From assembly GCA_963971285.1 (NCBI GenBank), contig OZ020248.1, positions 21,411,873 to 21,475,872 of the forward strand: 64,000 nucleotides of DNA, written 5' to 3'. Source of the DNA: Astropecten irregularis (Eukaryota; Echinodermata; Asteroidea; Paxillosida; Astropectinidae). The translations under genes and the position numbers were made by a program. Of the stretch, positions 42,539 through 51,970 are shown piece by piece. Position 1 is the first letter of the stretch. Every line of letters begins with the position of its first letter. The notes under the pieces are model-generated. The model did no database searches and was not told where the DNA came from. It saw nothing but the letters and a program-made list of their open reading frames with translations.

Positions 42539-42762
42539 CTGACTGCTCCATGGCAAGCTTGTATTTCCACCACACATTGGCCTTGGTTTCACTAGATGGG
42601 AGAAGTTGTAGGTCGTCCCGTTTAAACCCTGGAATGCAACCAGGCAGTGACACAGCATGCGTCTTGGCATAGTTTCCTATGAAGTTTCGAATGCTGACTC
42701 GATCATCAAAGCTGAGGTGATTCGGGAAGGTTTATCCGCTGTTGCCATGGACTCTCAATCGG
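42539..42762 (-). pseudogene. CSGQNKN-family gene, copy 1, middle exon
   Basis: It ends at a GTATGC donor after KYKLAMEQS. The exon reads NHLSFDDRVSIRNFIGNYAK, THAVSLPGCIPGFKRDDLQL and LPSSETKANVWWKYKL. One TAA stands near its start. It lies in the correct order between the exons at 43188 and 41246. Confidence 0.65.
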
Positions 42763-43187
42763 CATCTGTTTCTCTGTAGTGTTTTTGAAGAGCAGATAAT
42801 TTCTTGTGGCTCATACTGAAAAGGAATTGTATACAAATACTCTTTTAGTCCCTCAAAATAAATTATTACAACAAAATACGGAAGAAATTTTAGAAAACAG
42901 TTGTTGCAAATGTTTTTTCCTGAGTAGAATTTTTTTTTTCTTCAGACAAGCAAATGATTTGAATGATTCAAATATTTACACATTATTGTTTTCAAATGCA
43001 TTGTATAAGACTATCAATTGCAAGGTAGGGCCTATGAGGTATATGAATTTGTTAGCGTCGATGCAGGGGAAAGCTTTTTCAGTATCCATTATTGAACTCC
43101 AAAACACTGTTGCAAAAGAAATTACAAAAGAAGTAGCGTTTACAAAATAAACCCAATGCCCAGTACTCCCAAGAAAAAAATACATAC

Positions 43188-43353
43188 TGGTGAAGAAACA
43201 AAAACGTCTTCTTGCAGACAGGCTCGTTGTTGAACAAGAAGGATGACCTCTGTCTTTCCTGTCTCTTCTGCTCCTTTACTCTTGAGGAAGCCGTTTGCTT
43301 GTTCTTGGTGGTGAAGGAGCGAATCTCACCCAGGATGACCATGTCTCTCTCCT
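43188..43353 (-). CDS. CSGQNKN-family gene, copy 1, 5' exon
   Basis: Bounded by a TTTCATTTTAAAG acceptor and a GTATGT donor. It reads ERDMVILGEIRSFTTKNKQT, then KEQKRQERQRSSFLFNNEPV and CKKTFLFLH. A basic Arg/Gln-rich helix is followed by an F-x-x-x-x-x-x-C-x-x-T-F-x-F-L-H block that begins the conserved part of this family. The exon itself is intact. Confidence 0.65.
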
Positions 43354-43785
43354 CTTTAAAATGAAACATACACCAAAAATAACGTCAGGATAGAAAATAT
43401 GCTTTGACAATCAAACTTTAAGTTTGATCAGGAAATACAGAAACTGCATTTAGGCCTATGCAAGGGGATATTATAGGCTAGGAGGCGAGTTGACCTGTTA
43501 CCACCTACCTTATCAATCTTTTTTTTTCTGCAGCTTCAAACGTGTAGACCTTACCACTCTTCTGAGATTTTTTTTATTTTTTTATTGTAAATTATATTAG
43601 GCCTATAACATTTAAGTTATAACTTAATGCCTAACGATACATGTCCATCAGTCATGTTTCAGTTTCATCATCAGTTTCCTGCTGTAGCGCGTAGTGTCTT
43701 GGGACATCATGGTGTCAACTCTTGCCTACAAGGCTGTATTCTTCCTCAACAAGCTCCTCCTCTCTGCCTGCAGATTGACCACCTT

Positions 43786-44625
43786 TTATTGTAGTTGTTG
43801 CCTCGATAAGGATGAATTTGAGGCATTTGATGAAGCTGATCCTATATTAATTTGCTTGTTCTTAAGCCTACTGTGTGCAGATGCCAAATCTCCTCTGTGC
43901 ACTTTGCAGACAGCACATCTTCCTAAAGACAGCTCTACCATCAGGGCGCACTTCTTATGGTGAATGATCCCGTTCACATATGTATCCATTGGGATCTGTC
44001 CCTCACTCCCTTTCTTTGATGCCACAACATCCTCAAAATCTGGATTTCCAGGGCACACATTCAGATGATTCAATCTGCTGCGCATGATGAATGTGTCCTC
44101 TGGTGTGGGGTGCTCTGAATATCCCTGGCATAGAGAATGCCCCCGATCACATGTGATGCCATCAACAATTAACTGCCAAGAGAAATCTGCCAAAATTGTG
44201 TAAGAGACAACTGGATTTCCAATCTTGTCATGCTTAAAGATTCTTAATCGGTCATCACCTCTCCACACCATCAGTGAGAATTCAACAGCTTTAGAGAAGT
44301 GGTCATCTAAAGTGAAAATATTCACCGCTGTACATCTGTCGCACTCTCTCCGACTAAATTCAACAACCTCTACATTGCAGACGGTCTTCTTGCGCTTTGA
44401 GTTGTTGACTTTCCACTTCCGCAACTTCACCACGCAAATTTTACAGAGGTAGGGAGGATGGACACCTACATCATCATTGACAACAGATATGCCTAAAGCT
44501 GTCAGGATTTCAGCAGTGAATTTCTCTTTTGGGACAGGGTGCCTATCTTCTGGTAGTGCACGAGGGGAACCACAGACTGCAGATTGGCAGCAAACAATCC
44601 TTGTGTTTCGCTTTCATCTAGAACC
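43786..44625 (-). pseudogene. Cys-rich protein fragment (ZAD/RAG1-N-terminus-like zinc module)
   Basis: A short upstream frame, CCQSAVCGSPRALPEDRHPV, continues as FTAEILTALGISVVNDDVGV and HPPYLCKICVVKLRKWK. This C-x4-C ... H-P-x3-C-x2-C layout resembles ZAD-like zinc modules and the N-terminus of RAG1/Transib-like proteins. The 215-codon part that follows has ECDRCTAVNIF, then NHLNVCPGNPDFEDVVASKK and HHKKCALMVELSLGRCAVCK. I have seen the latter in P-element-related proteins of marine animals, but I cannot verify it here. Confidence 0.5.
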
Positions 44626-45000
44626 TGGTGCTGTTTGGAAAAAAAAATGATCAAAATAGCAGACATTGAAAGCATTGCACATATCCGAAATTGGCCAATC
44701 AAAACAATGACGGTGCCGACAAAATATGCACTTCCTAAAAATTGAGGCTGTACACTTCCTAAATAAATTCATGTTGGCCTAATAGTAAGGCCTAATGTAA
44801 ATTTAACTGTTTCACAATTTATATGTCACAAAGGATGAGCCAATCTCAAGTAAATTACTAATTGGTAAAAATGTTCTCCTTCTGATTGTTCTGCAGTTTT
44901 GTTTTGCTTTGTAATCCATCATAGTCATAGGCCTACTCATTCATAGTCACACTGATACTACTCATACTGTAGGTCTAAATTAGCATTAGCATTGGCCTAC

Positions 45001-45342
45001 CTCGTTGCAGAGCTTATGGTAGTACTGCTGGTGCTACCACTAGATCTTGGCCTAGAAGCAGAAGAGGTAGGAGGCCTAATTGCACTCGTCCTGTTAGTGC
45101 TAGTGCTCGCATAACCCAGGGTAGCTCCGGTTGTGCAAAAACTCGGACCACAACTAGTACTTGTACATGTAGTAGCAGCACTTAGCAGGCCTGGATGCAC
45201 CGCCGGTTCTACTGCTAGTGCTAGGCCTACTTATGTTAGGCCTAACGTTACTTGCGCTGGCTTCTGTTACTGTTGGCGGTAACGCGTCCATCACTCTGTC
45301 GAATGCAACTAATAACCGGTTTGCCGTATCCTCACTTATCAT
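45001..45342 (-). CDS. Putative first exon, Ser/Thr-rich
   Basis: It starts with MISEDTANRLLVAFDRVMDA and passes into a Ser/Thr/Gly/Arg-rich low-complexity region, with two alternative open frames overlapping at 45154-45200. It ends at a GTAGGCC donor. The next exon downstream on this strand is the Cys-rich fragment at 43786-44625. Assignment is by order only. Confidence 0.35.
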
Positions 45343-45489
45343 GACGATTCTTTAATTAGTACCAATGAAGAAAGACAGTAATCTGGATGAAGATAGAAAA
45401 AGTTTTTCCTTTGCATGCAGTTGTAGGTTTGAGATAGGCACAGCCTAGATAGCATGCGCAGCAGATTATCCATGCCACCCTCAACGTTG

Positions 45490-45720
45490 GCGATTGTTTA
45501 GTCTATTTCAGTTTGTCCTTTGATCATTTCGTTTTGTTCTGTAACGTTTTCTGTTTTTCTATTGATTGCTTGGCATGCACTAGATGCTATTTTGGTTTTG
45601 CTCTTTGACAGTTTGATGTTTTTATCGTTCGTGTTTAAATTGAAACTTTGATCGTTGGCCATTCAGTCCTTTGATTGTTCAGTTTTGTCGATTGATCGTT
45701 TGGTTCTGTCATCGACTGAG
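45490..45720 (+). repeat. Degenerate TTTGATCGTT-type low-complexity repeat
   Basis: The stretch repeats variants of TTTGATCGTTTGGTTTTGTC at irregular spacing of about 25-40 bases. No unit is perfect. It is simple-sequence-like. Confidence 0.4.
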
Positions 45721-45999
45721 CGAGTGAACAAACATAGAATCTACAAACCTGTTAGGCAAAGTCAAAACTGTAATGCATCGCTCCCTCCATAACATGGAGA
45801 GTGACGAGTGTCTTCCTAGCTGGACAGGATTTGTCTTGATTGCGTCCCTAGCAGTGGCGACATCTTGCCGGTAGATCTTACGCTCAAGGTCAACCTGACG
45901 CAGATGCTTCCCTAGTAGTTCCCGCTTCGTCTCTACACTGGCATTCGCACTCTGGTAGATCTTCTGATTATGCCGTTGGCATGTCCAACATAAGTCTGT

Positions 46000-46500
46000 T
46001 CAGGGCTTGGTTATAAGTATGTATGGAATATGCAGCTCTAAAATGCTATGAAAGAGGTTCTTCCCATCACCCGATAGGACCCGATTGGTGACCATAGCGA
46101 TGTAAAAATCCCCCAAACCATCAACGCAAGCACATGACTTGCAACAGGAAACTTCTCCTCCTTTGCACTTCACCTCAAACTGCAGAATCTCAATCACAAT
46201 GGACCCAACATCCACAAAACCCACAATAGCTCCAGAACAAACTGAATATGCTAATCCTACATTGATCTCCATTTCATCAAACATGATTGACACATTGTGT
46301 TCGTGTTCAAGTAGGTCATGAAGTTTGACATCTTCAGCCACCCTAAAAACCAAATCAGAGTTGAAACCTGATGACAGGTCACCAAAATGAGTGTACGAGT
46401 GGAGCGTATTTGGATGTGGCAGCTTCAGAAAGCCACTTTCTCGAAGAAGATCATATTAGGCTGACGATTTGCTCTGCAGGGCAATGCCAAATCTTATGAT
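46000..46500 (-). pseudogene. P-element (THAP9-like) transposase fragment 2, catalytic part
   Basis: It contains LLEHEHNVSIMFDEMEINVG, LAYSVCSGAIVGFVDVGS and QFEVKCKGGE. D-E-M-x-I is the first catalytic Asp region of P-element transposases. Upstream LPHPNTLHSYTHFGD links it to the KGMRWHP block at 46501-47061. It ends within VTNRVLSGDGKNLF, after which the family resemblance is lost. Confidence 0.75.
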
Positions 46501-47061
46501 GGCAGGGTGCCATCTCATCCCTTTGCCTTTCTCAAAAGGCTTTCTTCTGTTTATCTCACAGTAATGCTGCATGGGAACCTCCAGGGACTGCAGACATGAA
46601 CTCTGACTCCCCTTCCACCATGGCTTGTACAAGGAGATCGCTGCTGTTTGCAGACTAAGACTGTGCAAGCTAAGACTGCATTCCCGTTTTTTCAAATCAT
46701 AATCATGGCCAGTCCTAGGTCTGCACAGGGGGGGGGGGGGGGGGGGCGTAAGAGTTGCCTTTACTGATGGGGGATGTTCATCGGTCTTCAGGGAGAGTTC
46801 ATCCAGGTGAAGGAGCCGCATCATGGTTTGGGCATCTGAGGGTAACGGGTACACGATGTCCTTGGTCTGTTCAGAGCAGAATTCACGAATTCTCTCGTAC
46901 AGATACCACTGGCGCTTTGCATCTAGCCCTGATGGTGTCTGGTGGCTCCGGAAGATCTGCTGATGGACGCCTGACACAACAGCTGGAAGCTGACACAACA
47001 GCTGGAAGCCAACCTCCTCATCATCAAGTGCCTTCCTGAGCATACACTGTGCCTGGCTCAT
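46501..47061 (-). pseudogene. P-element fragment 2, upstream part with poly-G tract
   Basis: The frame ends FEKGKGMRWHPAIIRFGIAL, the KGMRWHP block of P-element transposases. Before it lies sequence homologous to 54836-55085 (QAMVEGESEF, SAVPGGSHAALL in another frame). A run of about 20 G bases (46729-46748) encodes the Pro stretch of the long frame and probably causes a length-variable frameshift. The first 100 codons, with ALDDEEVGFQLLCQLPAVVS, may be a separate exon. Confidence 0.65.
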
Positions 47062-47190
47062 CAGAAGTGAAGCTATACAGACAGAGAAACAAGCAAAAAA
47101 AATAGTTCACTTTAATACATGTACTTGTTTTAACACATTTGACACAATGAGCACTTTTTTGTAAATTATAGACAATGGAATGTTATTTAC

Positions 47191-48085
47191 CGGAAGTGTT
47201 GAAAACTCTTGATCCCTTGAAGTGGCTTGAAGTAAGGGGAGAGAAACGTCTGCCAGTCGTACTGTGGTACAAAGATGTTCCCACCTTCAACGCCCACAAG
47301 TTGAGAATGTTAATTCCTACTTGAGTACTTCCAGAGACGACTACCGTGACATCATCCAGGCATGAGACTGGTGTTCGGCGGTAGCGCTGCTTGAAGAGGC
47401 CGAAACACCAGTCTGGCGCAAACTTTGTGTGGCCCACCACCATGAAGTGCAGCTGGATGGAGCGGTGCAGGCCATTCATGCAGCGCCATAGTAGATACCA
47501 CAGGACGAACCAGTTCTTGTTCTGCCCACTGCAATTATTACGGTGTAAGTGGGCAGTATGTTCACCTAAACCATACTGTTGAAAAAAATGGTTAAGATAA
47601 CTTATAACGGCATTGCTACCCTTTGAGATGAGGACAGACTCGTCTACCAGGTAGTTCACCAACTCCAAAAATGCCAAGCTTTCTTGGGTTTAAAAAATAC
47701 ACAGGTCCAGGTTGTATAGGATCTGCAGGATAATGAACCTGTAGTGCATAATGGAAAGAGAAGCGCATGACACCGACTCTTCCCTCACATGCCTCATGTG
47801 GTCCAAGATGGCTGACTCCTTGCGCTTCTGATGTTGACTTAGCCATCTGACTGCTGTACAAGTCTGTGGTAGAATGTCTGCTCTCAGTCCAGTTGCTGGA
47901 GGTGTGCTTGTTGCAGCATACAACGAGACTGCTCTCAGTATCAGGCAGGTTGGCAGACATATACAGCAGGCTGTTGTTCCTATGACAATGCCAGCACACA
48001 TCTGTCATTGGCTTGTGGCATACGATGAATGGACATAATTTACACTACATCTTCCGAAATGTTGAAAGAGCAAGCACTCTGTTAC
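47191..48085 (-). pseudogene. CSGQNKN-family transposase-like gene, copy 2
   Basis: The order is LCPFIVCHKPMTDVCWHCHR, SANLPDTES, then (frameshift) HYPADPIQPGPVYFLNPRKL, (frameshift) LVNYLVDESVLISKGSNAVI, HLHRNNCSGQNKNWFVLWYL, LHFMVVGHTKFAPDWCFGLF and TTGRRF...FKGSR, ending at a GTAAAT donor. By my recollection the family has H-L-H-x-D-N-C at the signature; this copy has Asn in place of that Asp. It is probably dead, but more complete than copy 1. Confidence 0.7.
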
Positions 48086-48813
48086 TTTACTGTGATCTTT
48101 ACTGTGTCTAGTGAAGATTTCTCTTTCCGAGTTGCAGGCTGAGATGCATGCTTCTTTTTGACCATTTGCCTGAGTCTCTGAACAACAGACACAGAAGATG
48201 CTTGTGCTGTATATAAGTACATGTATCTGCACAAAAATACCTTGGCCTACTCAAAATGGTTTTACAATCTTTGCAGACGCAATGAAAGGATGCGATACAG
48301 AACTAAAACAATTACATTTATGCTAAAAATAACCTGCTCTGGAACTCCAAGTACCGGTATGGGATCCGGGTGATCTTCGGTTGGCCCTTTTCCACCGACA
48401 AAATGCTTTGAGCATAATTATGTACGTGTTAATCGTCACCGTAGAAATGTCGAAGCCCTTCCGTCCACAAGCTCTAACCCATAGTTTAAATTTCTCAGGT
48501 TTTCTAAACATATTCTGGAAAGTGATGAAAAATATGACCTTCGTGTCAGACCCATCCCGGTTCCTGGAGTCGCTATTGCATGTCCCATAGCAGCAATGCT
48601 TTGTTGTCACAATTTTTTACGACGCCTCTTACACACCGTACATGTACGTAAACGTAACACAAAAGGTTAACGTTGCATGTACTTTCATGACAACGTTGTC
48701 CGAACATCCGGGTAACTATAGCTGTCGATAGAGGGTGTATTCTATGAATAGCTCGAGCGTGGAGCCCTATTTGTTGGTTAATCAATTTTGCTAATTTGTT
48801 GGGCAACTGCATA

Positions 48814-49370
48814 TCATTTTATGACCAATTGTTGGCCTCCGACTTTGCTCCAGACGCACCCCAACCAGTCCTCCACAAGTGCATCGTTCATCCAGCCCTT
48901 TGGGTGCACTCGTACAATGACGCCAGCAGGAAACTTGGTCTTCCGCTTGAAAACCACAAAGGGTGGCAACTTCCCTCCATCGGCGGTACAGGCCAACATC
49001 ACGGTGAACCGGTCCTTCCTGTTGTCGTAACGCTAACACTCTTTACACCACGCTGTGCAATAGTAGCACTGTACGGGATGTAGAAAGTTAGCGGCGTCTG
49101 GTCCGCATTGCCAATGCGGGAAAGGGGATAGCCATGCTCACGTCGCTGTCTGATGACGTACCGTTGGAAAGAGATTGTCTTGTCCTCCACGTCTTCAGGC
49201 AGCCGCTGGGCGATGTGGGTGCGACGCCGGACAGAGAGCCAATGGCAGCCCATGAACTTGCGCGCCCATGATGTACTGGCCTTGAAGTCGACGATGTTCA
49301 GTCCACCTGTAACAGCCTTTGCCTTCAGCCGGAGAGCAACGGTGGAGATGGCGTGGCGTGATAAGTCTGA
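48814..49370 (-). pseudogene. Tigger/pogo-type DDE transposase
   Basis: It reads NIVDFKASTSWARKFM and WLSVRRRTHIAQRLPEDVED (the CENP-B-type helix-turn-helix end and linker), then GYPLSRIGNADQTPLTFYIP (first catalytic Asp in N-x-D-Q-T-P) and QRGVKSVSVTTTG. After one frameshift near 49025 it continues RFTVMLACTADGGKLPPFVV, FKRKTKFPAGVIVRVHPKGW and MNDALVEDWLG. The second and third catalytic Asp residues are missing because the frame ends at GGQQLVIK. Confidence 0.85.
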
Positions 49371-49382
49371 TTCCTACTGTCA

Positions 49383-49899
49383 TAGCCAGATAATTTGAGA
49401 GCTGCCTGAACAACAGTAACAGGATGATGGTTTCACCATATCCTTTGCCTGTTGAATACTGTTGTTCAGCTGTCTCGAAATATCTAGAACCTTTGCGAGA
49501 GTCCTAATCTTCTCTCTGGCTTTATCTTTACTTCTATTAGAATTGCTCTTGCCAAGAACATGACCCCCCAACCTGCAAAATGTCTTTATCGTTTCTGACA
49601 ACTAATGAAATTTTATCATATTTCATGTCCTGGAGGGTGTCCTCCATTTGGACTGAGAGAGTGAATTGTGTAGGAAGGAGCACTCGCCCTTCTCTTACGT
49701 GACTCTTAGTAGAGCTGCCCTTTTTACTTCTGTAGGGGCATGTCTCTTTATGTTTCCACAGATAATGTCGATGGAAATATCCAAAGCAGTTGCTGCAAGG
49801 GATGTAATCATTCATGGTATGCTTTGCCTTTGTGTTGTCTATTGGCCTTTTACGAACGATTAAATCATTCTCTTTGCTCTGATGCACTAATATGTTCAC
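49383..49899 (-). pseudogene. Recombinase-associated N-terminal module, copy 1
   Basis: It shows IPCSNCFGYFHRHYLWKHKE, a C-x2-C-x8-H-like zinc ribbon, then LLPTQFTLSV, DISLVVRNDK-like sequence and LQVGG. There a run of six G (five in copy 2) shifts the frame into HVLGKSNSNRSKDKAREKIR and LAKVLDISRQLNNSIQQAKD. The module is typical, as I recall, of the N-terminal half of Crypton-type recombinase proteins of fish and invertebrates. The other end, SGYDSRNQTYHA, abuts the Tigger sequence. Confidence 0.55.
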
Positions 49900-50186
49900 G
49901 GTTCCCCATGTGTTGCCATTTTTGCCGCCTTAGCTTTTTACATTCATCTGGCACAGCCAATGTTTCAGCCACAAATTTTTCCTCTGAATGAATTCTTTGA
50001 CAGTGACGTGCAAGCTTTTTCTGGCGGTCACCACAGTACAAGCAGTAAAAAAATATGTGTTTGTGTTATGCACTGGTTTGCCCTTTGTGTGCAGCATTTA
50101 TTTTCATTGGTCGTGAGCATTTCTTTGAAGCTGCCACAATTGCACCACCTTGGCTGCTTAACAGTGAGTATCTCGACTTCTTTTGG

Positions 50187-50880
50187 TCACCTCTGGTTAT
50201 ACATTATTACTTGCGTCAATGTAATACGCGCAAGATCTCTGTATGTCGTTGTCAACATACCATGTTTCCTGACTTCCATTTTCAGGTGTTCTTCCTTTTT
50301 CTTCAAGAAGTGGTTCATTTTCAAGCAATTCTCTATTAGCAGGAGGATTTTTGGCGCTTTCCATGCCTTTTCCTGATGTTGTCGCTGGGCACATGCCGAC
50401 ACTTTAATTCGCCATTCACTTTTCAGCAGATGCATGAAATCATCTACTGTTGAGATGATATCACGGTTTTGGTGGCAAATGTTGTTATTTTTCACAACAA
50501 CTGCCAAATCTGCCGGCTCTCAGTGCTGTTGAATATGCATGATATGTTTGGTTTTCATTGTTATAACCAGACAAAGAGAGGGCAGTGTCAACAACCTTAT
50601 CAAAAGAGGTTGGAAGCACCAAATCTTTTGCTTGCTTGATATTTTCAATAAGGTCCCTGGAAATACAAAGTATTTTGCCAAGTGTCCTCATCTTTTCCCT
50701 TGCAAGGTCCTCTCGTCTGTTAGAGTTACTTGCTCCCAGCACATTACCCCCAACTTGTAGTATTTCTTTATCATTCCTCACTATCAGGGACAATTTATCA
50801 TTTTTCATGTCACGAATGACATGCTGCAATTGCAACGAAACACAAATTTTTGTAGGAAGAAGCATACGTCCTTGACAACA
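50187..50880 (-). pseudogene. Recombinase-associated N-terminal module, copy 2
   Basis: It is paralogous to copy 1 from LSLIVRNDKEILQVGGNVLG on, and extends further: SLSGYNNENQTYHAYSTALR, then (frameshift near 50500) VDDFMHLLKSEWRIKVSACA and TYRDLARITLTQVIMYNQR. The last block is like the helix just before the catalytic domain in those recombinases. The zinc ribbon is missing at the 5' end, where gypsy sequence begins. Confidence 0.55.
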
Positions 50881-50984
50881 TCCTGAGATGAGTTATCACG
50901 GGATGATGACATCCCAAAATCAAGATAAAAGACATCCTGACATGATTTTTCACGGGATGATGACATTCTAAAATCAAGATTGCC

Positions 50985-51242
50985 TCGCCAAGAGCCTGTA
51001 ATGACTCCTCTATCCATGGTAGAGGGAAAGAGTCCTGGTGTGTCAGTTGGTTTAGTTGTCTGTAGTCCACGCATAGTCAAATGCTGGCATCCTTCTTTTG
51101 TACTACCACCACTGGAGATGCTCACAGGCTGAAACTCTGTCTTACAATTCCTTCTTTCAGAAGGCTGCATATGTGGCTCCAGGATTGCTTCATATTCCTC
51201 CATCAGGGCCTTTTCTTCCCCTCGCAAGTACAACAATTCCAT
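50985..51242 (-). pseudogene. Ty3/gypsy reverse-transcriptase fragment
   Basis: One frame reads MDYRQLNQLTHQDSFPLPWI and EESLQALG, the conserved D-Y-R-x-L-N block. Upstream, in another frame with stops, are KEGIVRQSFS and ASPVVVVQKKDAS. It breaks off at about 50985 and runs into a 54-bp tandem duplication (GGGATGATGACAT repeated at 50898 and 50952). Confidence 0.75.
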
Positions 51243-51454
51243 GCCAAGCAGATAATACGACTGACTGTCATTCCATTATTGCAAGATACTAATGAAAACA
51301 CAAATTATTCCAGGAACATAGAATTAGATTTCTACCCCCATGATTATTCAAATCAGTTAACACTTGCTGCGGCAATACCGGGTACTGAACTCTTTAAAAT
51401 AAGTATATTCTCCACGAACAAACAAGGGAAAAAGAAAACATTCATCACACTCAC

Positions 51455-51926
51455 GATAAGATTTCTTGTCTGGTTGTTGTATCCTGAATTCTCCCGATTG
51501 TTCCTAGTTGTCTTCATGAGGTGAGGAACATCACATATGAAGTAAAGCTTCCTTGATGTGTCCAGAGAATTGGGAGTGAAGTCAACAGGAGAATCCGAAT
51601 CCGATGGCGTCTCGTGCATCTTGTAGAATTTTCTGTTGGCTGATGCACCATCTGAAATACATGCATGAACTTTTAGACCTGCTGTCTCCACAAACATCAG
51701 AACCTCTGAAATACAGGGGTACAGCTGGTGGCTTGAAACACCAGTTGTTGCATAATATGCAACTGGCACATGACAGGAGCTCTCTAACCATAAATACTAA
51801 GACATGAGAGGCTTCATGTGGCTGAAAATCTCCCTTACTCTGACGCTCATAATGAGATATATCTTGAACAGACTGCAACTTCTCCGCTACCCACTGGTGA
51901 GAGATGTTGGGACCCTTCTCCTTCAA
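51455..51926 (-). pseudogene. P-element (THAP9-like) transposase fragment 3
   Basis: It contains FQPHEASHVLVFMVREL, then (frameshift near 51765) YYATTGVSSHQLYPCISEVL, VHACISDGASANRKFYKMHE (second Asp region) and KLYFICDVPHLMKTTRNNRE. It ends at a good GTGAGT donor after NQTRNLI. In the order of P-element transposases it follows the block seen in fragment 2. Confidence 0.8.
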
Positions 51927-51970
51927 TATAGTTTCAAATGCAGCAAAGCATGTGTGGTCTAGTGTAGGTC

